Origin: Xylanibacter caecicola
Lineage (GTDB): Bacteria > Bacteroidota > Bacteroidia > Bacteroidales > Bacteroidaceae
Assembly: GCF_013166515.1 (NCBI RefSeq)
Contig: NZ_JABKKJ010000002.1
Coordinates: 1 to 64,000, forward strand
Reading direction: 5' to 3'
DNA length: 64,000 nt
Below, in pieces: positions 53,305-62,933 of the stretch. The notes beneath the pieces are model-generated. The model was not told where the DNA came from. It saw only the letters and a program-made list of their open reading frames with translations, and searched no databases. Every line of letters begins with the position of its first letter. Positions within the stretch are counted from its first letter, which is position 1. Made by a program: the position numbers and the translations under genes.

Positions 53305-53388
53305 CTATCTTATGCAAAGATAGTGCCAACCGAATGCAATGAAGCTTGCTTCGAATTGCTGAGGCGCCACCTATCTTATACAAAGATA
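53305..53388. repeat. 84-bp palindromic element carrying two -7 boxes
   Basis: Two copies of a near-palindromic CTATCTTATGCAAAGATA unit (53305-53323 and 53371-53388) flank an inner palindrome GCAATGAAGC-TT-GCTTC. Read on the minus strand each outer unit gives TATCTTTG, the Bacteroidetes -7 consensus, directed at the DUF4230 pair. It looks like a mobile or duplicated promoter cassette. Confidence 0.55.
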
Positions 53389-53439
53389 CGAAAAAGCACT
53401 TATAAACGTTCTGAAATGCTTTAAAAAACAGTTTTTCGC

Positions 53440-53470
53440 TTTGTGTTTAGTGTGATTTGCACTACCTTTG
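53440..53470 (+). promoter_or_regulatory. Promoter of the DUF4738-like lipoprotein gene
   Basis: TTTG at 53440-53443 and TACCTTTG at 53463-53470 are separated by 19 bases, an exact match to the Bacteroidetes spacing. The predicted start is near 53477, about 15 bases before the ATG. Confidence 0.75.
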
Positions 53471-53491
53471 CAGTCGTATAAAATTATATTT

Positions 53492-54073
53492 ATGATGAAA
53501 AACAGCATCAGGATGCGGCTGATAATGCCGTCGCTCATTGCCCTGTTGGCAGTTGCCACGTCGTGCAATGAGAAAAAAGAGACTACGGATATCATTGCCC
53601 CGAAACCGGTAAAGAAGGCTCCTGCCGCTCCCGTAAGAATGCAGGACTATACTCACAGCGAAGATGTGGAGTGGTTGGGAAAGACATATAAAGTGGTGAT
53701 ATCGCGCAGTGTGGACGGTGATTCGCCTGTCTTTGATGACGGTACGGGCACGAAATACCATGACAACAAGATACTTCTGCAGGTGCTGAGAGATGACGAT
53801 ACGTCGTTTTTTGAACGTAGTTTCACCAAGAAAAGCTTTTCGCAGTATTTGGAAGAGAAGTATCTCGGCAGCAATACTCTGTTGGGACTTGTCTTCGTAA
53901 AGGCAGAAGGAGACAATCTCGTGTTCTCCGTCAGTGTCGGTTCTCCCGATGCTCTCAGTGACGAGTACGTGCCTTTGTCGCTCGTACTGTCGCGCATGGG
54001 CGCGCTGACAGTAAAGAAAGACGTGCACATTGAAACATCCGCACCTGACGCAGAGGACGAGGACGGGGTTTAA
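53492..54073 (+). CDS. Lipoprotein, possibly DUF4738 family
   Basis: The protein has 193 residues from ATG 53492 (the frame from 53468 would start inside the promoter's -7 region). The signal ends VATSCNEKK. The mature domain is beta-rich with VDGDSPVFDDGTGTKYHDN and VLRDDDTSFFERSFTKKSF. It resembles the DUF4738 proteins of Bacteroidales by pattern, which I cannot confirm. The C-terminus is acidic (DAEDEDGV). The function is unknown. Confidence 0.65.
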   Translation: MMKNSIRMRLIMPSLIALLAVATSCNEKKETTDIIAPKPVKKAPAAPVRMQDYTHSEDVEWLGKTYKVVISRSVDGDSPVFDDGTGTKYHDNKILLQVLRDDDTSFFERSFTKKSFSQYLEEKYLGSNTLLGLVFVKAEGDNLVFSVSVGSPDALSDEYVPLSLVLSRMGALTVKKDVHIETSAPDAEDEDGV

Positions 54074-54197
54074 ACGTTCTCTTTCCCGTTTGCAGGCAAG
54101 TGCGGAAGATGTGGAGTATTGAATGCTTTAGTTTTTTTTCTTAACGCCTCTTCGATGCGTGCGGACATTTACAAGAAAAATGTCCCTACCTTTTGGG

Positions 54198-54240
54198 AAA
54201 TATATGCGGATGTGTTTATCCCTGCATCCGCATATTTATT
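54198..54240. terminator. Bidirectional terminator between convergent genes
   Basis: AAATATATGCGGATG pairs with GCATCCGCATATTTA around a loop of about ten bases. It lies directly at the 3' end of xth and after the lipoprotein gene. Confidence 0.75.
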
Positions 54241-54243
54241 ATG

Positions 54244-54996
54244 TTATTTAAGTTCCAGTTCTACCGGACAATGGTCCGACCCCATGATGTCTGTATGTAT
54301 CTTTGCACCGGCAAGACTGTCTGTCAGACGATTTGAAACCACAAAGTAGTCTATGCGCCAGCCGGCGTTCTTGGCACGCGCAGAGAAACGGTACGACCAC
54401 CAGGAGTATATGTTCTCCATGTCGGGATAGAAATATCTGAACGAGTCTGTGAAGCCACTTTCGAGCAGTGTGGTGAACTTTCCGCGTTCTTCATCGGTAA
54501 ATCCGGCATTCTTTCTGTTTGTTTTCGGATTTTTAAGATCAATCTCTTTGTGTGCCACATTGAGGTCTCCACATACGATTACGGGCTTTTTCTCGTCAAG
54601 CATCAGCAGGTACCGGCGGAAATCGTCCTCCCATTTCATACGATAATCAAGCCTTTTCAGTCCGTCCTGAGAGTTGGGAGTATATACTGTTACAAGGTAA
54701 AACGTATCCATTTCGAGGGTTATCACGCGTCCTTCATGATCATGTTCGTCTATTCCCAGTCCGTAAGTGACGTTCAACGGCTGATGTCTGGTGAATATGG
54801 CAGTGCCGGAATAGCCTTTCTTTTCGGCATAGTTCCAGTACGATTGGTAGCCTTCGAATTGCAGATCCAGCTGTCCTGCCTGCATCTTTGTTTCCTGCAA
54901 GCAGAAGAAGTCGGCATTCAGCTGCTTGAAAATCTCGCTGAATCCTTTTCCTTCACAGGCTCTAAGTCCGTTCACGTTCCAAGATATTAGTTTCAT
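54244..54996 (-). CDS. xth: Exodeoxyribonuclease III
   Basis: The protein has 250 residues of the EEP fold: [11 protein letters not shown] at the N-terminus, LQETKM with the metal-binding Glu, [14 protein letters not shown] with the Asp-Asn pair, RIDYF and [12 protein letters not shown] at the end with the catalytic Asp-His. It acts in base-excision repair as an AP endonuclease and 3'-exonuclease. Length and motifs match the family. Confidence 0.95.
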   Translation of the reverse strand: MKLISWNVNGLRACEGKGFSEIFKQLNADFFCLQETKMQAGQLDLQFEGYQSYWNYAEKKGYSGTAIFTRHQPLNVTYGLGIDEHDHEGRVITLEMDTFYLVTVYTPNSQDGLKRLDYRMKWEDDFRRYLLMLDEKKPVIVCGDLNVAHKEIDLKNPKTNRKNAGFTDEERGKFTTLLESGFTDSFRYFYPDMENIYSWWSYRFSARAKNAGWRIDYFVVSNRLTDSLAGAKIHTDIMGSDHCPVELELK

Positions 54997-55083
54997 TCTT
55001 TATTGCTTTTTTATGTTATTTCGATGCTTTGTTTTTACTGTCTGCACTATTCTGATAATCAGTATGTTACAGATCGTGTTCAT

Positions 55084-55171
55084 AAAGCTATGCTTTACGA
55101 CAAGAAAAGCATAGCTTTAGATACCTTAAAGCATAGCTTTACGAAGGCTAACCCTATGCTTTTTGTTTTTC
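55084..55171. repeat. 22-bp-period intergenic array, four units
   Basis: Units start at 55084, 55106, 55128 and 55150. The cores are AAAGCTATGCTTT, AAAGCATAGCTTT twice and a shifted CCTATGCTTTTT. Alternate units are inverse forms of one another. It lies upstream of xth, in the gap after the ribH terminator. Confidence 0.85.
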
Positions 55172-55227
55172 GCAGACAATGTTTCCTGTTTTGTCATGCG
55201 TTTTCTCTTGTCTCTGTCTAAAATAAA

Positions 55228-55258
55228 AGGCCTGTGCTTTTTGCACAAGCCTTTATCT
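55228..55258 (-). terminator. Rho-independent terminator after ribH
   Basis: AAAGGC-CT-GTGC pairs with GCAC-AA-GCCTTT around a five-base loop. On the minus strand it is followed by TTTTATTTTAG. Confidence 0.8.
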
Positions 55259-55276
55259 GTTTTATGCCTTCCGGCA

Positions 55277-55753
55277 TCAGAATTTTGCCATTTTTATAGC
55301 GTCAATGGCACACTCGTCACCTTTGTTGCCATATTTTCCGCCGCTTCTGTCTTTTGCCTGTTGCATGTCGTTGGTTGTGAGAAGTCCGTATATTACAGGT
55401 ATCTCGCTCTTTGCATTAAGTCTTGCTATGCCGTAGGTCACACCCTGACAGATATAATCGAAGTGAGGTGTCTCGCCCCGTATGACGCTTCCGAGAATTA
55501 TAATGGCATCGTAGCTGCCGTTGAGTGTCATCTGGTGTGCGCCGTAGACAAGCTCAAAACTTCCGGGAACGGTCTTTACATGTATGTTTTCGGGCAGCGC
55601 CCCGTGTTTCTCCAACGTGCTTACGGCTCCATTTAGCAGTGCTCCCGTAATCTCGGAGTTCCACTCCGCCACCACTATGCCGAAGCACATGTTGCTTGCA
55701 TCAGGTATCTTCTCGGTGTCGTATGCCGAAAGATTGTGTTGTGCTGTTGCCAT
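55277..55753 (-). CDS. ribH: 6,7-dimethyl-8-ribityllumazine synthase
   Basis: The protein has 158 residues. It shows the expected substrate-binding segments [43 protein letters not shown] with the catalytic His, and the C-terminal [12 protein letters not shown]. This is the penultimate enzyme of riboflavin synthesis and forms capsid-like oligomers in many bacteria. It overlaps the TPR gene by one base. No other riboflavin gene is nearby. Confidence 0.95.
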   Translation of the reverse strand: MATAQHNLSAYDTEKIPDASNMCFGIVVAEWNSEITGALLNGAVSTLEKHGALPENIHVKTVPGSFELVYGAHQMTLNGSYDAIIILGSVIRGETPHFDYICQGVTYGIARLNAKSEIPVIYGLLTTNDMQQAKDRSGGKYGNKGDECAIDAIKMAKF

Positions 55754-56460
55754 TACTTGGTTGTTGCGCGTTCTATATATTTGTCTATTTCCTGTGAAAC
55801 GGCAGAGTTCACATACTTCTTTTTTATGTCGTTGTATATGTCCAGAGCCTCTTCCTTTTTGTTCTGGCTTTCCAATATCTCTGCTGCCTTGATGAGGAAT
55901 GTGGGCGACAGGCTGTTGTTTGTTTTGTCGTCAGCCTCCGAATCAGCCATTTTCGCTGCTTTCTTGAAGCAATCCACCGCCTTGTCAAGTTCGTTCAGGT
56001 GTGCGTAGGCATCACCGAGAGCAGATACGGCAGCCGGGCTTATCATCATATCTCCTGCCGTTGAGTAGTCTTCGAGGTACTGTACTGCCTCTTTCCATTT
56101 GTTAAGATTGGCATAACACAGTCCTGCATAGAGGTTGGCAAGGTTACCTGCGTCCGTGCTGCTGTAGTCCGAAGCGATCTTCACGAAGCCTGTATAGCCT
56201 GTTCCGTCACCGTTCAGCGCCTTGTCGTACTGCTGGTTTGCAAAGTATTCCTGTCCCTTTGCCAGCGCGGTGCTTGCCTCTTCCTGACGCGGTTCGGCAA
56301 CGTATTTATTTTTATTGTAAAGTATGGTTCCTGCGATGATTACTATTATCGCTGCAACCACTGAAATGATAACATTCTTGTACTTAAGGAAAGACGCTTC
56401 GCGTTTTGTCAGCAACTCCTCTGCGCTCGGAGTGCCGTTCTTTTCGATTGGATTTGCCAT
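55753..56460 (-). CDS. Tetratricopeptide-repeat membrane protein
   Basis: The protein has 235 residues: a cytoplasmic N-terminus of about 28 residues, one membrane span ([19 protein letters not shown]) and a periplasmic helical domain with at least three TPR-like repeats, such as [22 protein letters not shown] and [22 protein letters not shown]. The layout is like YfgM/AncA-type proteins, which assist envelope protein folding in enterobacteria. That role is inferred. Confidence 0.8.
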   Translation of the reverse strand: MANPIEKNGTPSAEELLTKREASFLKYKNVIISVVAAIIVIIAGTILYNKNKYVAEPRQEEASTALAKGQEYFANQQYDKALNGDGTGYTGFVKIASDYSSTDAGNLANLYAGLCYANLNKWKEAVQYLEDYSTAGDMMISPAAVSALGDAYAHLNELDKAVDCFKKAAKMADSEADDKTNNSLSPTFLIKAAEILESQNKKEEALDIYNDIKKKYVNSAVSQEIDKYIERATTK

Positions 56461-56575
56461 TATTCTTATATTTTATTTATTTTCATATATGTTTAAAGTG
56501 TGGCAAAATTACTTATTTTATCCCATATATTGAAATTTATCAATGACTTTTTTCGTTTTTGAATGGCAAATGAAC

Positions 56576-56583
56576 TAACTTTG
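56576..56583 (+). promoter_or_regulatory. Probable -7 box for recF
   Basis: TAACTTTG matches the Bacteroidetes consensus 24 bases before the recF start. A TTG lies 14 bases upstream, closer than usual. Confidence 0.4.
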
Positions 56584-56607
56584 CAAGGACATTGAATGTA
56601 ACGGCAG

Positions 56608-57717
56608 ATGTTACTTAAGAAAATCTCGATTATCAATTATAAGAATATCAGGGCGGCGTCTTTGGAACTTTCTCCAAAGATAAACTGTTTCATAGGTCAT
56701 AACGGCGAAGGCAAGACAAACCTCCTTGATGCCGTCTATTACCTGTCTTTTTGCCACAGTGCCTACACATCTTCAGACTCCCAGGTGTTGTGTCACGATG
56801 AGGATTTCTTCGTGCTCGAAGGTTCTTATGAGACCGACGGCGGCGATGAGGAGAACGTGTATTGCGGCATGAAGCGCGGCATGAAGAAGCATTTCAAGCG
56901 CAACAAGAAGGAGTATAAGAGGCTGTCGCAGCATATAGGACTCATTCCGCTGATATTCGTATCGCCCTCCGACACTCTTCTTATTGAGGGTGGCGGTGAG
57001 GAGAGACGCAGACTTATGGATGTTGTCATATCGCAGTATGACGGAACATACATAGATGCCGTCAACCGTTATAACAAGGCTTTGCGTCAGCGCAACACGC
57101 TTCTCAAAATGGAAAGCGAGCCTGATGCCGCGCTTATGGATATATGGGAGGAGCAAATGGCAGAGTCGGGAGAACTGATATACGCCAAACGCCGTGAGTT
57201 CATACAGCAGCTTATACCGGTTTTTCAGAGTTTTTATGAGATAATATCCGATGGAAAGGAGGCCGTGTCGCTCGACTATATATCGCATTGTCAGCGCGGT
57301 CCGCTACTCGAAGTCATACGCCGTGACAGGATGAAAGACCGTGCCGTGGGCTATTCATTGCACGGTATTCACCGCGATGACCTTGAAATGCAGCTCGGAG
57401 GATATCCCATGAAGCGTGAAGGAAGTCAGGGACAGAACAAGACATTCGTCATTGCACTGAAGCTGGCACAGTTTGATTTTCTCCGGCGCACGTGCGGTAA
57501 TACCAAGCCGATACTGCTTCTCGACGATATTTTCGACAAACTTGATGCCCGCCGTGTGGAACAGATTGTACGCATAGTGGCAGGCGACGGCTTCGGGCAG
57601 ATATTCCTTACCGACACCAACCGCGACCATCTTGACCGCATATTGCACACCAGTTCGCTCGATTACAGGATATTCTCCGTATCCGGAGGCAATATAACCG
57701 AAAGGGAGGAAAACTGA
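56608..57717 (+). CDS. recF: DNA replication and repair protein RecF
   Basis: The protein has 369 residues. The Walker A motif GHNGEGKTNLLDA is near residue 30, the signature segment is SQGQNKTFVIALKL, and Walker B is PILLLDDIFDKLD. RecF binds gapped DNA and loads RecA with RecO and RecR. The next gene starts within its stop codon region (TGATG), so the pair forms one operon. Confidence 0.95.
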   Translation: MLLKKISIINYKNIRAASLELSPKINCFIGHNGEGKTNLLDAVYYLSFCHSAYTSSDSQVLCHDEDFFVLEGSYETDGGDEENVYCGMKRGMKKHFKRNKKEYKRLSQHIGLIPLIFVSPSDTLLIEGGGEERRRLMDVVISQYDGTYIDAVNRYNKALRQRNTLLKMESEPDAALMDIWEEQMAESGELIYAKRREFIQQLIPVFQSFYEIISDGKEAVSLDYISHCQRGPLLEVIRRDRMKDRAVGYSLHGIHRDDLEMQLGGYPMKREGSQGQNKTFVIALKLAQFDFLRRTCGNTKPILLLDDIFDKLDARRVEQIVRIVAGDGFGQIFLTDTNRDHLDRILHTSSLDYRIFSVSGGNITEREEN

Positions 57718-58007
57718 TGTTCAAGCGTGATGTGTTGTCTCTTGCCGACGTGATAAACCGCTGCCTTCGTCAGAACGGGCTTGAAACGCCACTCCTGCAA
57801 AAGCGTCTTATAGATGCGTGGGGTACGGTTACGGGGAGCATGGTGGAACGTTATACTGCCGAAAAGTATATACGCAATCAGATACTTTATGTAAAAATAA
57901 CCAGTCCGGCGCTGCGTTCGGACCTGTCGATGATGCGTACACGTCTTGTGGCACGGCTCAACGGACATGTCGGCAGTAAGGTCATTACAGACGTAAGGAT
58001 ATATTGA
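57717..58007 (+). CDS. DUF721-family protein
   Basis: The protein has 96 residues starting FKRDVLSLADVINRCLRQNG, with the DUF721 core IDAWGTVTGSMVERYT and LYVKITSPALRSDLSM, and a C-terminal RLNGHVGSKVITDVRIY. DUF721 proteins, partly similar to the Zn-ribbon DciA, commonly follow recF and are linked to replication; DciA is the helicase operator in many bacteria. Its start codon shares one base with the recF stop codon. Confidence 0.8.
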   Translation: MFKRDVLSLADVINRCLRQNGLETPLLQKRLIDAWGTVTGSMVERYTAEKYIRNQILYVKITSPALRSDLSMMRTRLVARLNGHVGSKVITDVRIY

Positions 58008-58018
58008 TGCGTTGCAGA

Positions 58019-58564
58019 CTACTGCCCGTTGCATATCACTTCGTCCATTTTAATGTCATTCTTGTCAGCAGGCAGTTTCTCGACCTTTTGAAAATCAAAG
58101 CACAATCCTATCTTGTATGTACCGGGCATCTTTGCCAGAAAGCGGTCGTAATAGCCCTTTCCCCTGCCGAGCCGGTTGTTCTCGGCATCGAATGCCATGC
58201 CCGGAACAACTGCCACATCTATGTTTTCGTAACACGTATATAGCTCTCCCGTCGGTTCCATTATGCCGTATGCCCCTCTTTTAAGGCTTTGTTTGCCCTC
58301 ATAACGGTGCAGTTCCATGTCGCAGTCGCCAGTCACGGCAGGCAGCAACACCGTTTTTCCGCTGTCTGCAAGCACGTCTGCCAAGGCATGGGTGTCCACC
58401 TCATCGGGCAGAGAGTAATATATAAATATTGTTCGCACGTTCTTTATTATATAATGGGAGAGCAGTCCCGTGACAGCCGAAAGCGACATTTCGCCCAGCT
58501 TTTCACCGGTGAACTGTCGCTTTCTCTCACGCATTATCTTGCGCAGATCATTCTTGTTTGTCAT
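58019..58564 (-). CDS. 5-formyltetrahydrofolate cyclo-ligase
   Basis: The protein has 181 residues. The family pattern is present: KNDLRKIMRERKRQF at the start, an ATP-binding loop in the middle, and the GRGKGYYDRFL motif near residue 135. It recycles 5-formyl-THF to methenyl-THF. The start overlaps the S41 peptidase gene by 4 bases. Confidence 0.9.
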   Translation of the reverse strand: MTNKNDLRKIMRERKRQFTGEKLGEMSLSAVTGLLSHYIIKNVRTIFIYYSLPDEVDTHALADVLADSGKTVLLPAVTGDCDMELHRYEGKQSLKRGAYGIMEPTGELYTCYENIDVAVVPGMAFDAENNRLGRGKGYYDRFLAKMPGTYKIGLCFDFQKVEKLPADKNDIKMDEVICNGQ

Positions 58565-60294
58565 GCTTTCTGCGATATGTCGTGCCTTATCATTTCCGTT
58601 CCGGTGGGCGAGGGGATACGGTCCGTGCCGTGTAAAAGCGCCACCTTTCCCTTTTTACCTTTGTTTGCAGGTGCCGATTTCTTGGGGAATGCGGCGTTCC
58701 GGCGGAACACATCAAGCGCCGTGTCGATAACCTTGTCGTCCATGTTGATATACTTTATCCATGCCTCTTCGTCCATGATGTTGTATATTATACGGCTGTT
58801 GATGTAGCGTTCAAGCAGGTTGTGCGATTTCCTTATCATGAGATTGCGGCGCTGCAGTCCGTTCTTGTCCGCGAAAGACGCGAACTTCTCTACCGTGTTC
58901 TGTTTCACCAGATAGTCCGAAAGCTCCATCATTTCCGTGAAGTTGTTAAGTTTCAGACGATTGTCGTCGGTATATGTGAATGCAAACTGCAATATCATTC
59001 CGCTCATTGCCGCCTCTTTGTAGTACGAAGTCACGTTTGTCGTATCCTCCGGCACAAAGATGTCCGGGGTGATACCGCCCCCTCCGTACACCGTTCTGCC
59101 TATAACCGTGTGGTAGGCAGGACCGGTATGCTTTATACTGTCTTGCGAGAAAAACTCCCCGTGTGTGTATCTTTCCATCAGATCATCCTCATATCCGTGT
59201 TCCGCTCCGGGCACATACGGTTTCTGTATGCACCTTCCCGAAGGCGTGTAATACCGTGCCACGGTCAGTCTTATCATGGATCCGTCGTTAAAACTCATCT
59301 GCTGCTGTACCAGTCCCTTGCCGAAAGAGCGACGTCCTACTATCGTTGCGCGGTCGTTGTCTTGCATTGCCCCTGCAAGAATTTCAGCAGCGGAAGCCGA
59401 AGACTCGTTGATTAGTATCACGAGAGGTATGTCCTGATAGCTGCCATGCCCGTCGCTCGGATAGTCTTTGCGCGGAGAGCGGCGCCCCTCGGTATATACT
59501 ATGAGTCGTTTTGCCGGCAGAAACTCGTTGGCAATCTGTATTGCAGACTGCAGATAGCCGCCGGTATTGTCGCGAAGGTCTATCACCAGGTTCCCGAAAC
59601 CCTCCTGCGAGAGCTGCGCGAGTGCGATGAGCAGTTCCGGATATGTGTTGTCTCCGAAACTTTTTATGCGTATATATCCGGTCTTGTCGTCAAGCATGTA
59701 TGCCGCGTTGACACTTTTCTGCGGAATGTCTCCGCGTGTAACCGTAAAATATCGCTGCTTCTTCTCGCGATAACGCAGCACTCCTATCTTCACTTTCGTA
59801 TCTTTGGGACCCTTCAGCCGGTACATCGCCTCCTCGTTGGTGACGCTCTTTCCCACGAAAGGCTTGCCGTCAAGACTAACTATCTTGTCGCCTGCAAGTA
59901 TGCCGGCACGCTCTGCCGGTCCGTTCTTTATCACCCCTTGCACACGTATGGTGTCGTTTCTTATTACAAATTCTATGCCCACTCCCGAGAAAGAACCTTT
60001 CAGTTCGTCTGTCGCACGCTGCACGTCCTTTGCACTTATGTACGTGGAATGAGGGTCAAGATCCGCCAGTATCTGCGGTATCGCCTTGTCTACGAGAGAG
60101 TCTATGTTCACTGCATCCACATATTGATCGTTTATTATGTGAAGCAGATTGTTCAGTCTGTTGCTGCCCGAGTTTATTATATTGAGTCTGTTGCCCGAAA
60201 AGTGGTTGGCATAGAATGTACCGATTAATATTCCCACCACCACGCACAGTGCCATTAGCAGCGGCATGTATCGGTTTGATTTATTCTGTCTCAT
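58561..60294 (-). CDS. S41-family C-terminal processing peptidase
   Basis: The protein has 577 residues: a membrane anchor at residues 11-29, a PDZ domain (VGIEFVIRNDTIRVQGVI; AGILAGDKIVSLDG), and a protease domain with the catalytic Ser in NESSASAAEI and the Lys in RRSFGKGLVQ. It is followed by a C-terminal helical region of about 150 residues. It acts in the periplasm on C-termini of envelope proteins. The 5' end overlaps the dCMP deaminase gene by 14 bases. Confidence 0.9.
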   Translation of the reverse strand: MRQNKSNRYMPLLMALCVVVGILIGTFYANHFSGNRLNIINSGSNRLNNLLHIINDQYVDAVNIDSLVDKAIPQILADLDPHSTYISAKDVQRATDELKGSFSGVGIEFVIRNDTIRVQGVIKNGPAERAGILAGDKIVSLDGKPFVGKSVTNEEAMYRLKGPKDTKVKIGVLRYREKKQRYFTVTRGDIPQKSVNAAYMLDDKTGYIRIKSFGDNTYPELLIALAQLSQEGFGNLVIDLRDNTGGYLQSAIQIANEFLPAKRLIVYTEGRRSPRKDYPSDGHGSYQDIPLVILINESSASAAEILAGAMQDNDRATIVGRRSFGKGLVQQQMSFNDGSMIRLTVARYYTPSGRCIQKPYVPGAEHGYEDDLMERYTHGEFFSQDSIKHTGPAYHTVIGRTVYGGGGITPDIFVPEDTTNVTSYYKEAAMSGMILQFAFTYTDDNRLKLNNFTEMMELSDYLVKQNTVEKFASFADKNGLQRRNLMIRKSHNLLERYINSRIIYNIMDEEAWIKYINMDDKVIDTALDVFRRNAAFPKKSAPANKGKKGKVALLHGTDRIPSPTGTEMIRHDISQKA

Positions 60295-60724
60295 TTTCTT
60301 CAGGATTAAGATATAGAACTTCGATGTCGGCTCTTCTCAACAGGTTTATGCCGTCTTCGAACCGGTATTTCTCACCGTATACCACGCGCTTGATGCCCGA
60401 CTGTATTATCAGCTTGGCACATTCTATGCACGGGGCGGCCGTTACGTACAGCGTAGAGCCGTCGCTGTTGTTCGAGCTTCGTGCCAGTTTCGTTATCGCA
60501 TTGGCTTCGGCATGGAGCACGTATGGCTTTGTCACGTTGTTATCATCTTCGCAAACGTTTTCGAAACCGCTCGGTGTGCCGTTATATCCGTCGCTTATAA
60601 TCATCTTGTCCTTCACCACCAGCGCACCCACCTGCCGTCTTTGGCAGTAGCTGTTTTCTGCCCAGATGCGTGCCATGCGCAGATATCGCAGGTCAAGAAG
60701 CCTTTGTTTGTTGTCTGTTGTCAT
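60281..60724 (-). CDS. dCMP/cytidine-type deaminase (ComEB-like)
   Basis: The protein has 147 residues. Zinc ligands and catalytic Glu are in HAEANAI and PCIECAKLI; the segment GYNGTPSGFENV is typical of dCMP deaminases. It converts dCMP to dUMP for thymidylate synthesis. It is part of the M3 peptidase-S41 peptidase operon by a 14-base overlap with the next gene and a 6-base gap from the previous. Confidence 0.9.
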   Translation of the reverse strand: MTTDNKQRLLDLRYLRMARIWAENSYCQRRQVGALVVKDKMIISDGYNGTPSGFENVCEDDNNVTKPYVLHAEANAITKLARSSNNSDGSTLYVTAAPCIECAKLIIQSGIKRVVYGEKYRFEDGINLLRRADIEVLYLNPEENETE

Positions 60725-60730
60725 TTTCTT

Positions 60731-62836
60731 TCAGGAGTAATGTTTTTTCTTTTTTCCGCTTTCCTTTCTTATCCCGTTTCTTTTAAGCAGTGCATCCACT
60801 GTCGGGGCACAGCCCCTGAAATGCTTGTATAGCGTCATCGGATGCTCTGTTCCACCCTTTGAAAGTATGTTGTCACGGAAGCTTTGTGCTGTTTTTCTGT
60901 CGAATATACCGTTCTTTCTGAACATGCTGAATGCATCGGCATCCAGCACTTCCGCCCATTTATAGCTGTAGTAACCCGCCGCATAGCCGCCTGCCATGAT
61001 GTGACTGAACTGCACCGTCATGCACGTGTCGGGCAGTTGTGGGGTGACGACAGCCTTTTCCCACGCTTTCTTTTCAAACGTTATTATGTCGTCGGTGAAC
61101 TCTTCTTTCTGCGTATAGTATGCCATGTCGAGCAGACCGAAGCTCACTTGCCTCATGCAGGCGTATGCAGCCATGAAGTTACGGCTCTTCACAATGCGTG
61201 AAATTAGTTCATCGGGGAGAGGTTCTCCTGTCTCATAGTGGAAAGCGAACGTGCGCAGAAACTCCTTTTCTACTGCAAAGTTCTCCATTATCTGCGACGG
61301 AAGCTCTACGAAATCCCACCATACGTTGGTGCCGCTGAGGCTCTCGAAGCGCGTGTTGGCAAACATTCCGTGCAACGAATGTCCGAATTCGTGCAGGAAA
61401 GTCTCCACCTCTCCGAGGGTTAGCAGTGCCGGTTTCCCGTCGGTAGGCTTTGTAAGATTCATCACAACGCTTACATGCGGACGTACGTTCTCGCCCTTGC
61501 GGTCTATCCATTGTCCCTGATATTCGGTCATCCATGCACCGCCCTGCTTGCCATTACGCGGGTGGAAGTCGGCATAGAACACCGCAAGAAACGAGCCGTC
61601 GGCATCGAACACCTCGTAGGCTTTCACGTCCTTGTGATACACTTGTATGTCCTTGTTTTCCTTGAAAGTTATGCCGTAGAGACGGTTTGCCAGTCCGAAA
61701 ACACCGTCGATGACCCTTGACAGTTCGAAATAAGGGCGCAACATCTCCGAGTCGAGGTTGAATTTCTTCAGTTGCAGCTTGTGCGAATAGTAGCTGAAGT
61801 CCCACGGTTGCAGCTCGAAGTCCTTGCCTTCGGCTCTCTTTGCTGTTTTCTCTATCTCGGCAACCTCTTTGAGAGCCGTCGGTCTGTATGCCGTTATCAG
61901 GTCGTCGAGCAGTCTGTACACGTTGCGGGCATTGCCTGCCATGCGGTTTTTCAGCACATATTCAGCGTATGTTCTGTATCCTAACAGCTGGGCAATCTCA
62001 CGTCTGAGGTTCACTATCCGCTTGCATATCTCAATGTTGTTCTCCGTGTTGTCGTGCGTACACTCCGTATTGCGTGCCATGTACATCTCCTTGCGCAGGT
62101 CGCGTCGTGCAGAGTATGTCATGAAAGGGCTGAAACTCGGATGGTCGAGAGTGAACACCCAACCCTCCTTGTCCTGTTCCTTTGCGGCAAGGGCAGCTGC
62201 TTCGCGTGCCGTGTCGGGCAGTCCTTCCAACTGTTCCTCGTCGGTTATGTGCAGACAATATGCCTTGTTCTCTTTCAGCAGGTTCTGCGAGAACTGTAGC
62301 GACAGCATGCTTGCCTCCTCCGTAAGGCTGCGCAACTTTTCCTTACCCTCTTCATCCAACAGCGCACCGCTACGTACAAAACCGTCATAACTGTTGTCCA
62401 ACAGTCTTTTCTCTTCGGGTGTCAGTCTGCGATGATGTCTGTGTACGGCTCTTACACGTTCAAACAGACGCTTGTTCAAGCGCACGTCGTTGGCGTGTTG
62501 TGTCAGTATGGGCTGTATTTTCTGTGCCAGAGCATCCATTTCTTCGTTTGTCTCGGCGCTCAGAAGATTGAAAAACACGGTGGATACACGCGACAGAAGG
62601 TCGTAATACCCCTCTTTATCCTCGTCCGCATCTATTATGGTGTTGTCGAAAGTAGGCTTCTCAGGATTGTTAATCGTCTTCTCTATCTGTTCGTTATCTC
62701 TCCTTATGCCCTCCATGAAAGCCTCTTCGAAGTCTTCCATGCGTATGTCTCCGAACGGCACCGTGTCATGCGGTGTTCCGTAAGGTTCCAGAAACGGATT
62801 TCGATGTTGCCTGTTTTCTGCTGTATTATTGCTCAT
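60731..62836 (-). CDS. M3-family oligopeptidase (dipeptidyl carboxypeptidase-like)
   Basis: The protein has 701 residues with no clear signal peptide. The zinc motif is HEFGHSLHGMFANTRF near residue 465, followed by the expected downstream Glu; the helical N-terminal half fits Dcp/OpdA. It cleaves short peptides in the cytoplasm or, in some relatives, the periplasm. It is the first gene of a four-gene operon ending at 58019. Confidence 0.9.
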   Translation of the reverse strand: MSNNTAENRQHRNPFLEPYGTPHDTVPFGDIRMEDFEEAFMEGIRRDNEQIEKTINNPEKPTFDNTIIDADEDKEGYYDLLSRVSTVFFNLLSAETNEEMDALAQKIQPILTQHANDVRLNKRLFERVRAVHRHHRRLTPEEKRLLDNSYDGFVRSGALLDEEGKEKLRSLTEEASMLSLQFSQNLLKENKAYCLHITDEEQLEGLPDTAREAAALAAKEQDKEGWVFTLDHPSFSPFMTYSARRDLRKEMYMARNTECTHDNTENNIEICKRIVNLRREIAQLLGYRTYAEYVLKNRMAGNARNVYRLLDDLITAYRPTALKEVAEIEKTAKRAEGKDFELQPWDFSYYSHKLQLKKFNLDSEMLRPYFELSRVIDGVFGLANRLYGITFKENKDIQVYHKDVKAYEVFDADGSFLAVFYADFHPRNGKQGGAWMTEYQGQWIDRKGENVRPHVSVVMNLTKPTDGKPALLTLGEVETFLHEFGHSLHGMFANTRFESLSGTNVWWDFVELPSQIMENFAVEKEFLRTFAFHYETGEPLPDELISRIVKSRNFMAAYACMRQVSFGLLDMAYYTQKEEFTDDIITFEKKAWEKAVVTPQLPDTCMTVQFSHIMAGGYAAGYYSYKWAEVLDADAFSMFRKNGIFDRKTAQSFRDNILSKGGTEHPMTLYKHFRGCAPTVDALLKRNGIRKESGKKKKHYS

Positions 62837-62933
62837 AGCTGTATTGTCTTTTGCCGACTTGCAAAGTCGGTCGGATTGTTTTTCTTACCTTAATATATAA
62901 TATGTTCTTTTGCCGTCGCAGCCTTCGGCTGTG

